Source: Lederbergia graminis
GTDB lineage: Bacteria; Bacillota; Bacilli; Bacillales; Bacillaceae_C
Reading direction: 5' to 3'
NCBI RefSeq assembly: GCF_042655485.1
Contig: NZ_JBHSMC010000016.1
Location: forward strand, 124,001 to 188,000
Length of the DNA: 64,000 bases
In this document: piece after piece, positions 51,937 through 61,203 of the stretch
Position numbering within the stretch: the first letter of the stretch is position 1
Layout of the letters: the number at the start of each line of letters is the position of its first letter
Position numbers and translations under genes: made by a program
Notes under the pieces: model-generated
The model's database searches: none
Seen by the model: the letters and a program-made list of their open reading frames with translations, nothing else
What the model was told of the DNA's origin: nothing

Positions 51937-52737
51937 TTATTCACTCCAATTTTTCTCATTTCCTCTAGGGACTACGATAATCTGACCCTCTATCGCATTA
52001 AAAAGTAAATTTTCTCTTATACCGTCCTTTTCTACAATAATTCTCCATGTAGGTGTTAATACTTGCGTAGCTTCCATATTTACTAGTGTGTAATAACCTA
52101 GTTCTGCTTTAACAATTTTACTTTCTGATTTTATCATCCCTTTTCGATATAGAGATTCTACACCACGGAAAGCTGAAAGTACCTCTTCCTTGTCACTAAT
52201 AGGATCGAAGGAGTCAAGCATTGTTTGTTTATACGAAACTACTTGATTATCAATATTAAGAGTAAAAACGAGTTGACCACTTTGGTTTAAAAATAAAAAC
52301 TTATCATCTACTTTTTGATAGAATGTTACGGTCTTTGCCTCGCCATTATATTCCCACAAGTCATATTGATCTCCAAATAGCACATTTGTTTTAACAAATT
52401 GGAGTAACTTCGTTAAATCACCGTCCTCTCCAATTGATATTGGTTTTTGTAGATTAGAATAAATAACAGTATTACTTTCTAACAAATATGCGTCTTGGTC
52501 TGTTAAAGTATCTAAAACTGTCTCTTCAAACACTTTTGTATTAGCACTTAGATACTGATCCTTGATGTGATCGCTAGGCAAATTACTATAGTCAATTCCA
52601 TCTGTTTTCAGGTTTTCTTCTACCGTAGGGTCTTCTTTTGTTTCAAATTCCGTTTTTGCTTTCAGTTGGGAAAGTAAAAATAGATCTAGAATGAGGAAAG
52701 CCACAATAAATATCGTTTTTATCCTACTCCAATCCAT
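51937..52737 (-). CDS. walI: WalI (YycI), membrane regulator of WalK
   Basis: The 266-residue protein has one N-terminal membrane helix (KTIFIVAFLILDLFLLSQL) and an extracellular YycI domain containing the late WRIIVEKDGIRENLLFNA segment. In Bacillus, WalI and WalH form a complex with WalK in the membrane and restrain its activity. It overlaps walH by 14 bp. Confidence 0.94.
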   Translation of the reverse strand: MDWSRIKTIFIVAFLILDLFLLSQLKAKTEFETKEDPTVEENLKTDGIDYSNLPSDHIKDQYLSANTKVFEETVLDTLTDQDAYLLESNTVIYSNLQKPISIGEDGDLTKLLQFVKTNVLFGDQYDLWEYNGEAKTVTFYQKVDDKFLFLNQSGQLVFTLNIDNQVVSYKQTMLDSFDPISDKEEVLSAFRGVESLYRKGMIKSESKIVKAELGYYTLVNMEATQVLTPTWRIIVEKDGIRENLLFNAIEGQIIVVPRGNEKNWSE

Positions 52738-54046
52738 TGAACTTCCCCCTTATATCGATCGGATCTACACGTAACCATGATCCGGCATAAAGATAATACC
52801 AAGATGGCTCCAATGTATAAACTTGCGCATTATTAGGGTCCTTGCCGAGTCTATAACCAATCATTAAATCTTGCATTAATTCTGGTTTAAAATCAGGATC
52901 CGTCATTAAATAATCTAATACGGTTGTGCCAGAAGGAAGTTTTATTAATAATTCCCCTGGTAAATCAATATCGAACGAAAAATATGGTCTATTATATTTA
53001 AATATACCTTCTGCTCCCCACGAGAGCCGAAACTGTGTCATCCCTTTATCATTAAATACAGGATAATCATCCATAAAGAGCTGGAAAGAAACTCGTTGGT
53101 CATATTCACCGATATTAAAGTAACGATAATTATCGGTCCAACCTTTATGCTCGTTTATATAATCAATACTTTTTTTCAAGATATCATTATTTCTTAAGAT
53201 ATCCTCTGTTTTTAATTCATTTCCGGGGTAAACATAAGAAATCATATTTGACATATAATCAACATTCATGAAGCTGGAGTCATCTGTGAATTTCTCTCCA
53301 TTTTTAACAAAATCCCGTCTAACTTTATCAGGATCACTAAATAATACTTCCTGGAACTTACTTACATCAATATTATTTGTATAATACTTATACCTCTTTA
53401 ATTCCTTCTCTTCGCTTAACAAAAATCTAATTCGACCGTCTGCAAGCTCTACAGCTTCATATTGATCAAATTCCTTTTTATTATCTCTTGTATACTGTAT
53501 TAATTGTGTTATTCTTTCAGGGTCAATATTACTTTCGAACACTCTACCATCAATCGTCGAGATAAAATAAATAGCAGCAGCATCTTGCCCCTTATAATCT
53601 AAATTAATCACAATTCGATTAAAACTTGCTCGCGGTACATCATCAGATTGAATATTAATAATGCTTTTGTATATATCAAAAGGTACAAGATCAGGATACA
53701 TTATTTCAATTCGGTTATTCGATTGAGATAATGTAGCAATTTCCTCATTACTTAAAATTCGTGGCCCTTCAATTCTAAACAGATTCCATCTACTTATTTG
53801 ACCAATTAAGTTTTTTATATCATAAGCCTTTACTGATCCATAATGTTCCCCATCAATATGATATAGAAGTCTGATTGGCATGATTAGTTCTGCAGGTTCT
53901 CTTGACTCCGCAATTTGCATTTGGTGTGTCTGCGGCTTATCGCTAACATCTAAATCAGGTTTATATTTCCACATGCTCCATGTCAAAAAGATACTAATTG
54001 TCACTAGTACTACTAGTAATATTGACTTTATCGTTTCAAACTTCAC
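52724..54046 (-). CDS. walH: WalH (YycH), membrane regulator of WalK
   Basis: The 440-residue protein has an N-terminal membrane helix (SILLVVLVTISIFLTWSMW) and a large extracellular YycH region. The GTG at 54046 gives the usual MKFETIKS start and overlaps the walK stop (GTGA); the TTG at 54052 is a less likely start. With WalI it controls WalK. Confidence 0.94.
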   Translation of the reverse strand: MKFETIKSILLVVLVTISIFLTWSMWKYKPDLDVSDKPQTHQMQIAESREPAELIMPIRLLYHIDGEHYGSVKAYDIKNLIGQISRWNLFRIEGPRILSNEEIATLSQSNNRIEIMYPDLVPFDIYKSIINIQSDDVPRASFNRIVINLDYKGQDAAAIYFISTIDGRVFESNIDPERITQLIQYTRDNKKEFDQYEAVELADGRIRFLLSEEKELKRYKYYTNNIDVSKFQEVLFSDPDKVRRDFVKNGEKFTDDSSFMNVDYMSNMISYVYPGNELKTEDILRNNDILKKSIDYINEHKGWTDNYRYFNIGEYDQRVSFQLFMDDYPVFNDKGMTQFRLSWGAEGIFKYNRPYFSFDIDLPGELLIKLPSGTTVLDYLMTDPDFKPELMQDLMIGYRLGKDPNNAQVYTLEPSWYYLYAGSWLRVDPIDIRGKFNGLE

Positions 54047-55866
54047 AGCCAATCATCCTCTTGTTCAGGGTCATATGGGAGGGTGAATAGGATTGTTGTT
54101 CCCTTTCCTTCTTTACTTTCTGCCCAAATATCCCCCCCGTGAGCACCGATCATTTCTTTTGCTATCGCTAAGCCGAGACCTGTTCCACCAAGCTGCCTTG
54201 TCCTAGCTCGGTCCACCCGATAGAAGCGTTCAAATACTTTCTCTAAGTTTTCTTTTGGAATTCCAATACCTTGGTCACTTATACTTATTTCAATCTTTCC
54301 ATCTAATTCTTTGATTCGGTAAGTAATTCTCCCACCCTCTGGTGAGTACTTCAATGCATTCGAAATAATATTATCAATAACTTGAGTTAATTTATCCTCA
54401 TCGACTTCAACGAAGATTTCCTTATTTGGAAACTCCCGTTTAAATGTAACATGTCTTTCTTTAGTCATTTCAAATCTATCAATAATATGGTTAAGAAACT
54501 TAACAAAATCAACCCAATTTTTATTAAGTTGATAGTTTCTACTATCCATTCTAGAAAGCTGCAATAAATCATTTACAAGACGAATCATCCGCTCTGTCTC
54601 ATTTCGTGTAACTCCTAAAAAGCGAGGACCTAGATTTTCGTCTTTCATCGCACCATCAGACAGAGCTTCCAAATAACTTCTCATCGTCGTTAACGGTGTT
54701 CTTAATTCATGAGATACATTAGAAACGAATTCTCGTCTTTCTTCTTCTAGCTTTTCTTGCTCCGTAATATCATGTAAAACAGCAATTACACCATTTACAA
54801 ACCCTGTTTCACGCTGAATAACAGACATATTTGCTCTTAGAATATAAGGAGTATCGACTGTTCCGTAATCTAGAATTAATGATTCTTTCATGACGAGCAA
54901 ATCCTCGAAACTGTATTCTCCTTCTAGCTCTAATAGTTCAATTATTGGTTGTGATAAGACTGTTTCACGTGGAACTTTTAGCATCTCAGCAGCACGCTCG
55001 TTAATTAGTATGACTCTTCCTTTTCGATCGGTTGCTATTACTCCATCCGTCATAAATGAAAGAACGGAGGAAAGCTTTCGCCGCTCCCCTTCAGTCATTG
55101 CCTGAGCTTCTTGCAATCTTTTCGTTAAATGGTTAAAGGAATGTGCTAATTGACCAATCTCATCTCTTCCGTAAATCGTTACCTTCCTAGAAAAGTTACC
55201 TTTTGCCATAGCAGTTGCTTGCCGCTTCATATCTGATATTGGTCTCGTAATCATTCTTGCAAGTACAATTCCAAGAATCGCAGTAATTAGCATTGCAATA
55301 AGGGTTCCAGTAATAAAAATGTTATTAATTTCATCCATCTGTTCATAGATGGTTTCTATCTTTGCTTCTAGGTAAATAACGCCTACTACTTCGCTATTAT
55401 TATAAATAGGGGCTGCTAGTACCCATATTCGATCTCGAGAGTCTTCATCTAGCATTACTTTTTCTTCTCGGTCTCCATTTAGGGCAATTCTTACCAGTCT
55501 TTCAGCGAATTTTTGACCGACAATTCCCGTATTATTTACTTCGGATGTTCCCATAATAACGCTTCTATTATTTACAAATATTACTTCTGAAATATCGGTA
55601 GCAGCAAAATCAAACAATAACGTATTAAGCTCTGTTTCGAGTGAAGGTACTTCTTCTGATGTTCTATCTTTATTCAATTCTTCTCGTATGTTGTACTCTA
55701 ATAACGGCAGGCGGCCTTCAATACTATTTTGGAAGTTTTCTATTAACTGTTCTTCTAACTTGCCAACAAAATATACACCAATAATTTGCATGGCAATTAA
55801 TATCAGTAAGACGTAAATTACAACAAATTTTGTATGAACAGAGCGAAAAAAGCTTACTTTTTCCAT
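54043..55866 (-). CDS. walK: WalK sensor histidine kinase
   Basis: The 607-residue kinase controls cell-wall homeostasis by phosphorylating WalR. Order: membrane helix (about 11-31), extracellular Cache-like domain, second helix (about 183-203), HAMP, PAS (GVIATDRKGRVILINERAAEML), HisKA with the phosphoacceptor in VSHELRTPLTTMRSY, and HATPase with N, G1 and G2 boxes (DNIISNALKYS, DQGIGIP, GTGLGLAI). It begins six bases after walR ends. Confidence 0.97.
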   Translation of the reverse strand: MEKVSFFRSVHTKFVVIYVLLILIAMQIIGVYFVGKLEEQLIENFQNSIEGRLPLLEYNIREELNKDRTSEEVPSLETELNTLLFDFAATDISEVIFVNNRSVIMGTSEVNNTGIVGQKFAERLVRIALNGDREEKVMLDEDSRDRIWVLAAPIYNNSEVVGVIYLEAKIETIYEQMDEINNIFITGTLIAMLITAILGIVLARMITRPISDMKRQATAMAKGNFSRKVTIYGRDEIGQLAHSFNHLTKRLQEAQAMTEGERRKLSSVLSFMTDGVIATDRKGRVILINERAAEMLKVPRETVLSQPIIELLELEGEYSFEDLLVMKESLILDYGTVDTPYILRANMSVIQRETGFVNGVIAVLHDITEQEKLEEERREFVSNVSHELRTPLTTMRSYLEALSDGAMKDENLGPRFLGVTRNETERMIRLVNDLLQLSRMDSRNYQLNKNWVDFVKFLNHIIDRFEMTKERHVTFKREFPNKEIFVEVDEDKLTQVIDNIISNALKYSPEGGRITYRIKELDGKIEISISDQGIGIPKENLEKVFERFYRVDRARTRQLGGTGLGLAIAKEMIGAHGGDIWAESKEGKGTTILFTLPYDPEQEDDWL

Positions 55867-55871
55867 GAAGT

Positions 55872-56579
55872 TTACTCCTGTTCAGGTGTGCGTAAATAAT
55901 AACCGACTCCTCTACGAGTTACGATCCATGTTGGGTGACTCGGATTATCCTCAATTTTTTCTCGAAGTCTCCTTACTGTAACATCCACAGTACGGACATC
56001 ACCAAAGTAGTCATAGCCCCACACAGTTTGCAATAAATGCTCACGCGTCATCACTTGACCAATATGTTTTGCTAAGTAATGTAACAATTCAAACTCTCTA
56101 TGAGTAAGTTCAATTGTTTCCCCATGTTTTGAGACTACATATGCATTTGGATGAATGGTTAACGATCCTACTGTAATTTCATTACTATCATCTGCTTCTG
56201 CTTGTTGGGAAGCTTGCGAGTGACGGCGTAAATTTGCCTTTACACGAGCAATCAATTCTCTTGTGCTGAAAGGTTTCGTTACATAATCATCAGCACCAAG
56301 CTCTAATCCTAAAACTTTATCTATTTCAGAATCCTTTGCAGTTAGCATAATAATAGGCATTTCATATTTTTTTCTAACTTCACGGCAAATTTCCATGCCA
56401 TCTCGATTTGGTAGCATAATGTCGAGGAGAATCATATCAGGCTGCATTTCTTCCACTAGCTTCAATGCTTCATCTCCATCGTATGCACACTGTACAGTAA
56501 AACCTTCTTTTTCAAGGTTAAACTGAAGAATATCTGCGATTGGTCTTTCATCATCTACTACAAGAATCTTTTTATCCAT
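55872..56579 (-). CDS. walR: WalR response regulator
   Basis: The 235-residue OmpR-type regulator is usually essential and controls autolysins and other wall genes. The receiver domain has the acidic pair in VVDDERPI, phospho-Asp in ILLDIMLP and Lys in VTKPFS; the winged helix ends with TVDVTVRRLREKIEDNPSHP and TRRGVGYYLR. The ATG at 56579 gives the normal start (MDKKILVVDDE) and follows AAGGGG. First gene of walRKHIJ. Confidence 0.97.
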   Translation of the reverse strand: MDKKILVVDDERPIADILQFNLEKEGFTVQCAYDGDEALKLVEEMQPDMILLDIMLPNRDGMEICREVRKKYEMPIIMLTAKDSEIDKVLGLELGADDYVTKPFSTRELIARVKANLRRHSQASQQAEADDSNEITVGSLTIHPNAYVVSKHGETIELTHREFELLHYLAKHIGQVMTREHLLQTVWGYDYFGDVRTVDVTVRRLREKIEDNPSHPTWIVTRRGVGYYLRTPEQE

Positions 56580-56707
56580 CGTGCTTATATCCCCTTTACG
56601 ATTAATAACCATCTTTTATAAAAATTGGTAATGATCTATACATAAGAATAATAATTTATAACGCCACTCTAATATAGCTATTTTACCTATTTTAGCATAC
56701 AAAAGAA

Positions 56708-56745
56708 ACAGGTCCAAGTGAGTTCAATCTCCCCCTTGGACCTGT
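56708..56745 (-). terminator. Terminator of the M23 peptidase gene
   Basis: ACAGGTCCAAG (56708-56718) and CTTGGACCTGT (56735-56745) form an 11-bp stem; TTCTTTTG follows on the minus strand. It insulates walR from the gene upstream. Confidence 0.85.
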
Positions 56746-56754
56746 ATTTTCATT

Positions 56755-58212
56755 CTAAAAGTAGCTTAAAGGATTTTTAAGAGCCCCATTTTTATAAATC
56801 TCAAAGTGGAGATGAGTGCCAGTAGAATCACCTGTGCTACCCATAATACCAATTTTTGATCCCTTTTCTACTTTTTGACCTTTAGATACACTAATGGAAC
56901 GTAAGTGTGCATAAACGGTTCTATAACCATTTTGATGGTCAATAATTATTTTATTACCATATCCACCATGCCATCCAGCGAAAACAACAATTCCGTGATC
57001 TGCTGCTTTAATCGTGTAGTTACTAGGACGAGCAATATCTATACCTTTATGGAGCTTACCCCATCTTTGTCCTTGTACACTTGATATATATCCGCCATTT
57101 GTTGGCCATGTAAATGACCCTGTTCCGCGTGATGGAATTACTTTTGTTCCTTTTTCAATAATCTTTTTAACTGGTTTTGAAATTACTTTTTCATCTAATA
57201 CTTCTTTTTTAATTTCTTTACCGTTTTGTTCAACAATTTTATATGTGATACCACTTTTACCGTTCTTTCCTTGTTGTTTAACTCTTGTTTCACCTTTCGG
57301 TAATGAACTGTTTTCAACAACTTCTGTTTCGAAACCAACGGCTTCTTCTTTATATACTTCTTTTTCAACTAATACATTGAGAAGTGGTTTAGTTACAAGT
57401 ACATTTAATTCTTGACCAATTTGTAAAATCGATTCTTCTGTTACACCTTTATTTATATCTTCTAATTGTTGATTTGTAAGTCCGTATTTAGCAGCGATTC
57501 TCCCAAATACTTCGCCTTCTTTTACAATATGGGTCTTTTCTTCAAGCGTTCCCTTTTTTAATAGTTGAACTGCATCCTTCGAACTCATTACGTCATCAGG
57601 ATCAACAGCTACAACTTCATATTTAAGATCTTCTTTTGTTGCGATATTAAGAATACCTGAAGGTAAAGATTTATCTGTTTCTTCTTTTGTAACTGTAGAC
57701 ATAGCCATCATTGTTTGAGCACTTTGTTGCTGCTCATTAAATGCTTCTAAATCTTCTTTGGGTACATATTGTGTTTGAATTGTTTCTACAACACTTTCTG
57801 CTGTATTAATATCTTTCAAATATGCAATTTGTTCATCGTCTGCTGTAATAGCAGTAACCAGTGCTTTCACTGTACCTAATTCTTCAATCTTATTAGAGAC
57901 AGCTTCATTATTTGCATTTAACCAGAATACTTGCTCTGGTATGTAAGTGATTTTATTTCCTAATTGTAAATGTAAACCTTCATATTGTTCTTGATTTTCT
58001 TCGATTACTTCTATTACTGCTTTATTTACGACCTCTTTATCAGAAATAACTCCTGCGTACGTATCATCTATATACACATGGAAAACTGTATTTATATCAG
58101 TAGTTGCTGATGCTGGAAATGGAATCGTAGTTAAAAGGAGTAATGCGGTTGTTACTTTAAGAAATAATCCGGCTTTTTTTCTTTTCTTTTGCCGTTTTAA
58201 CTCCAAACTCAT
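56755..58212 (-). CDS. Secreted M23 peptidoglycan endopeptidase with LysM and G5 domains
   Basis: The 485-residue protein has a signal peptide (about 14-37), a helical middle, a LysM domain (HIVKEGEVFGRIAAKYGL..., about 230-277), a G5 domain (about 285-362) and a C-terminal M23 LytM-type metallopeptidase with HKGIDIARP and HLHFE zinc motifs. It should cut peptide cross-links in the wall. Its place directly before walR, with a WalR-type box upstream, suggests that WalR controls it. AGGAGGA precedes the ATG. Confidence 0.92.
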   Translation of the reverse strand: MSLELKRQKKRKKAGLFLKVTTALLLLTTIPFPASATTDINTVFHVYIDDTYAGVISDKEVVNKAVIEVIEENQEQYEGLHLQLGNKITYIPEQVFWLNANNEAVSNKIEELGTVKALVTAITADDEQIAYLKDINTAESVVETIQTQYVPKEDLEAFNEQQQSAQTMMAMSTVTKEETDKSLPSGILNIATKEDLKYEVVAVDPDDVMSSKDAVQLLKKGTLEEKTHIVKEGEVFGRIAAKYGLTNQQLEDINKGVTEESILQIGQELNVLVTKPLLNVLVEKEVYKEEAVGFETEVVENSSLPKGETRVKQQGKNGKSGITYKIVEQNGKEIKKEVLDEKVISKPVKKIIEKGTKVIPSRGTGSFTWPTNGGYISSVQGQRWGKLHKGIDIARPSNYTIKAADHGIVVFAGWHGGYGNKIIIDHQNGYRTVYAHLRSISVSKGQKVEKGSKIGIMGSTGDSTGTHLHFEIYKNGALKNPLSYF

Positions 58213-58341
58213 ATTAAAAATCCTCCTAAACCCAAACTCCCAATGAAATATTCTCTAGCAATCTAGGTAAATAGTTTCATATTTTATTTACGTTTACTAC
58301 TTTAACACATTAATCGTAATAATTGAGGAGAAACATGATAT

Positions 58342-58358
58342 TGTAATATATTTGTATA
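58342..58358. promoter_or_regulatory. WalR-like box, one mismatch
   Basis: TGTAAT-N5-TGTATA on the plus strand, 130 bp upstream of the M23 start. It differs from TGTWAH-N5-TGTWAH at one position. Confidence 0.4.
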
Positions 58359-58484
58359 ATTCTTGTCTGACTTTGTAGAATTATGTATGGAGTAAAAGTT
58401 GAAAACACTTGCAAACACTGAGTTTTTAAGCGTTTTTCAATATGTGACACAAATCGCCTTATTATTTCAAATTAAGTCAGTTTT

Positions 58485-58501
58485 ATTACAAATATATTAC
58501 A
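58485..58501 (-). promoter_or_regulatory. WalR-type binding box upstream of the M23 gene
   Basis: On the minus strand TGTAAT-ATATT-TGTAAT matches the WalR consensus TGTWAH-N5-TGTWAH at every position. It lies about 270 bp before the M23 start, in a 458-bp gap that otherwise holds only the weaker site above. Confidence 0.6.
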
Positions 58502-58670
58502 AATATAGTGGCAAACGAGGGAAAAAAATGAAGAAATAAAAAAAGCACCACGAGAGGCAACGTCATCGCAGCGCTTTTTAAGGAAAAGGTGGTTCTTTTG
58601 TAATGTAGACAATATTATCACATATTTATTCAATAATGCAATACTTTTCGACAAATTTCGTGAATTCCTA

Positions 58671-60980
58671 TCACTTTCCGTGTTTATAGGTCTCTTGGGA
58701 AATACCTTGCATAAGTTGTGTTTGCTCTCCAATCGAGAATAAATGTAAATCATGCATTGCTCTTGTACATGCTGTATAGAAGAGATTTCGTTCAAATTCC
58801 CTATCATATTGCTTATTAGAGGCATTGTAAATTATTACAGCATCAAATTCAATTCCCTTTGCTAAATACGCTGGAATGATAATAACTCCCTTCTCATAGG
58901 AATTCGCGTCCTTATTGAAAATCTTAACATCTAGCTTCTCTCGCAATTGGGTATATGCATGTTGACTTTCTTTTAATGTTTTACATATGATTGCAATCGT
59001 TTCGTGTCCAATCTCTTTCATTTGGTGAACACAAGCTGTTATTCTTTGATGAAGTATTTCCTCATTATCTACAATAGTAAGGACCGGTTTATTCCCCGGG
59101 CGATTAAAAGGTTCAATTAAATGGCCATTACTTATTAAACCTTTTGTGAAATTGACTATTTCAGCTGTTGATCTATAACTTTTTAGCAGTTCAATTTTTT
59201 CCATATTCTCTAATTCACTGGAAAGTAATGTTGGTGCATTCATCGTATGTGCATATATCGCTTGGTTTATATCTCCTAAGATGGTCATCTTACTATTAGG
59301 AAACAGCTGCATTAAAAATTCAAATTGAAACGGTGAATAATCCTGGGCTTCATCAATAAATAAATGGCGAATAAGTGTATTTGATTTCCTTCCCTCAAGT
59401 TGATCTTGCAAATATAAATATGGTGTAGCATCCTCGTAGGGCATGAAGTTCTTTTGAAGGTAATCTAGAGTTAGTGCTGCAATTTCATCCCACTCTTCTG
59501 GGCGAGAGAATGGTTCTGCCCACTTAAATAAATTTTGGTACACTGCCTTCATATTTATAAATTTATAATTCTTCACAGCTTCCCTTAGTCGTTTAAAATG
59601 TTTCCTTACAATAACCTTGGCTAAAATCTGTTGTTCTCTGTCAAAATCGTCGAAAGAATGGTCTTCGCTCTCTTGAACTTTTTGAGCTCTATGATAAGCC
59701 CTTAAATAATCTTCTTTATCCAATAATTCAGCTTCTTCTAAAACCCAATCTTTTTTTCTTTCTTTTAGCTCTTCCTTTGCTAGCACCTTCCATATTTCAT
59801 CAAATAAAAGCTTCATACGGTTTGGAATCGAGATAGAAGAATCCAAATCATAAAATATCTTATATATTTCTTTAGCAGAAAGTAACAATCGATCACGAAA
59901 TTTAATATTTTTAAATACAAGACCCTGTGCTGATAAATAAGAAATATATTGATCAACGATATTTTTAAAATCGAGACTTGCTTTAAATTGAATTGCTTTC
60001 ATCCTTGTTTCATAAAAAGAGTCATCCATTGCAGTGAGTGAATATTCCATTTGGGTAAAAGGATCCTCCACTTTAAACTGCCTTCCTAGCCTGTTTTTTA
60101 CATATTGCTGATAAGTAGTTTGTTTCATATTATCTTCGCCAAGTTCCGGAAGCACAGTAGCAACATAGCTATTAAACAGTGGATTAGGTGAAAACAACAT
60201 AATATTTTCAGAAGAAAGTGTATCTCTATACCGGTACAATAAATAAGCAACCCTTTGTAAGGCTGCAGATGTTTTCCCGCTACCAGCAACACCTTGTACG
60301 ATCAAAAACTTACTGCGTTCATTTCGAATAATACTATTTTGTTCTTTTTGAATTGTAGCAACAATGCTCTTCATTTGTGTATTGGCATTACCGCCTAGCA
60401 CTTCTTGAAGCAAACTATCTCCTATTGTAACGCCAGTATCAAACATACTGATTAACTGACCGTTTTTTATGATATATTGTCGTTTTAATTCCATTGTTCC
60501 TTCTATTTTTCCAGAAGGTGTTTCATAAGAAGCCGGACCTGGTGAATAATCATAATACAAGCTAGAGATTGGTGCGCGCCAATCATAAATGAGGAACTCT
60601 TCGTTATTGGTATCCATTAAGGAAGCTATACCAATATAAACTTTATCAACTGACTGTTCACCATCTTCATGAAAATCTATCCGTCCAAAATAAGGGGATT
60701 TTCGCAAATTACCTAGCTGCTTAAATTGTTTAAAGGACTGACCATGTGTTCTCTCTCGTTCCGCTAATAATTCTGCCTGTTGCTTCATACTCGCAAAGGT
60801 TTCAATAACATCGTCAGGTTCATCCAGGTTGACTGTAACGTCTTCCCAGAAGTTTTTTCTTAGTTCGATGATTCCTGCCTTCACTCCACCCATGTTCTGT
60901 TGGAGTTGTTCTGCTTTTTCATCAATTACAGTTTGAATCATCTCAACGCGTTTTTGTTCCTTTATCCAGTCCTTTTCCAA
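58671..60980 (-). CDS. helD: RNA polymerase recycling ATPase HelD (UvrD/Rep-like)
   Basis: The 769-residue SF1 helicase-like protein has an N-terminal coiled-coil arm (residues 1-90), a Walker A GVAGSGKT (230-237), a split 1A domain, a Walker B/DEAQ box in FIDEAQDYSPFQF and late motifs including LAKGIEFDAVI and YTACTRAMH. HelD removes stalled RNA polymerase from DNA and in some Gram-positives protects it from rifampicin. The start is TTG with GGGAG nine bases upstream. A promoter lies at 61093-61121. It stands between dnaB and the M23 gene, where purA is found in B. subtilis. Confidence 0.92.
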   Translation of the reverse strand: MEKDWIKEQKRVEMIQTVIDEKAEQLQQNMGGVKAGIIELRKNFWEDVTVNLDEPDDVIETFASMKQQAELLAERERTHGQSFKQFKQLGNLRKSPYFGRIDFHEDGEQSVDKVYIGIASLMDTNNEEFLIYDWRAPISSLYYDYSPGPASYETPSGKIEGTMELKRQYIIKNGQLISMFDTGVTIGDSLLQEVLGGNANTQMKSIVATIQKEQNSIIRNERSKFLIVQGVAGSGKTSAALQRVAYLLYRYRDTLSSENIMLFSPNPLFNSYVATVLPELGEDNMKQTTYQQYVKNRLGRQFKVEDPFTQMEYSLTAMDDSFYETRMKAIQFKASLDFKNIVDQYISYLSAQGLVFKNIKFRDRLLLSAKEIYKIFYDLDSSISIPNRMKLLFDEIWKVLAKEELKERKKDWVLEEAELLDKEDYLRAYHRAQKVQESEDHSFDDFDREQQILAKVIVRKHFKRLREAVKNYKFINMKAVYQNLFKWAEPFSRPEEWDEIAALTLDYLQKNFMPYEDATPYLYLQDQLEGRKSNTLIRHLFIDEAQDYSPFQFEFLMQLFPNSKMTILGDINQAIYAHTMNAPTLLSSELENMEKIELLKSYRSTAEIVNFTKGLISNGHLIEPFNRPGNKPVLTIVDNEEILHQRITACVHQMKEIGHETIAIICKTLKESQHAYTQLREKLDVKIFNKDANSYEKGVIIIPAYLAKGIEFDAVIIYNASNKQYDREFERNLFYTACTRAMHDLHLFSIGEQTQLMQGISQETYKHGK

Positions 60981-61011
60981 TCAACAACACTCCCTTTTGA
61001 AAAAATATTGC

Positions 61012-61040
61012 TTGACATACATATCCACTTCGTGTATAAT
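61012..61040 (+). promoter_or_regulatory. Consensus sigma-A promoter on the plus strand
   Basis: TTGACA (61012-61017), 17-bp spacer, TATAAT (61035-61040): a perfect match to consensus. It faces away from helD and no annotated gene follows; a terminator lies at 61122-61152. Confidence 0.75.
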
Positions 61041-61051
61041 TTAAAGTGGAT
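61023..61051. promoter_or_regulatory. Dyad ATCCACTT-N13-AAGTGGAT over the plus-strand -10
   Basis: Perfect 8-bp inverse arms at 61023-61030 and 61044-61051, extended imperfectly to CATAT/ATATG on both sides. It is centred on the -10 of the plus promoter and lies in the helD mRNA leader, so it could be an operator or an RNA hairpin. Confidence 0.6.
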
Positions 61052-61092
61052 ACATATGATTACAATTTATAATAACAAACGAAAACAACTTA

Positions 61093-61121
61093 ATCATAAC
61101 ATATATTACTTTATATATCAA
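61093..61121 (-). promoter_or_regulatory. Sigma-A promoter of helD
   Basis: On the minus strand TTGATA (61116-61121), 17-bp spacer and TATGAT (61093-61098). The expected start near 61086 gives a leader of about 105 nt before the TTG start. Confidence 0.7.
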
Positions 61122-61152
61122 TGACGGAACAGATTTTTGTTCCGTCATTTTT
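61122..61152 (+). terminator. Terminator for the plus-strand transcript
   Basis: TGACGGAACA (61122-61131) and TGTTCCGTCA (61138-61147) form a perfect 10-bp stem followed by five T. It points in the plus direction, away from dnaB. Confidence 0.8.
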
Positions 61153-61154
61153 GT

Positions 61155-61194
61155 TCAAAAAAATAAACACCTCATCCATTATAGACAAGGTGTT
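61155..61194 (-). terminator. Terminator of dnaB
   Basis: AACACCT (61166-61172) and AGGTGTT (61188-61194); on the minus strand TATTTTTTTG follows. Confidence 0.75.
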
Positions 61195-61203
61195 GAGTAT
61201 AGG

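Larger units (their letters stand above)
61047..61152 (+). ncRNA. Candidate ~105-nt small RNA antisense to the helD leader
   Basis: Bounded by the consensus promoter (start expected near 61047) and a Rho-independent terminator (61122-61152). It overlaps the helD 5' leader and crosses the helD promoter. The only frame inside is 22 codons from the ATG at 61056 with no ribosome site, so a non-coding RNA is preferred. Confidence 0.5.

Noticed and set aside
60900..61124. 74-codon plus-strand frame across the helD start region
   Set aside because: It begins upstream of the plus-strand promoter, inside helD in antisense, and has no ribosome site.
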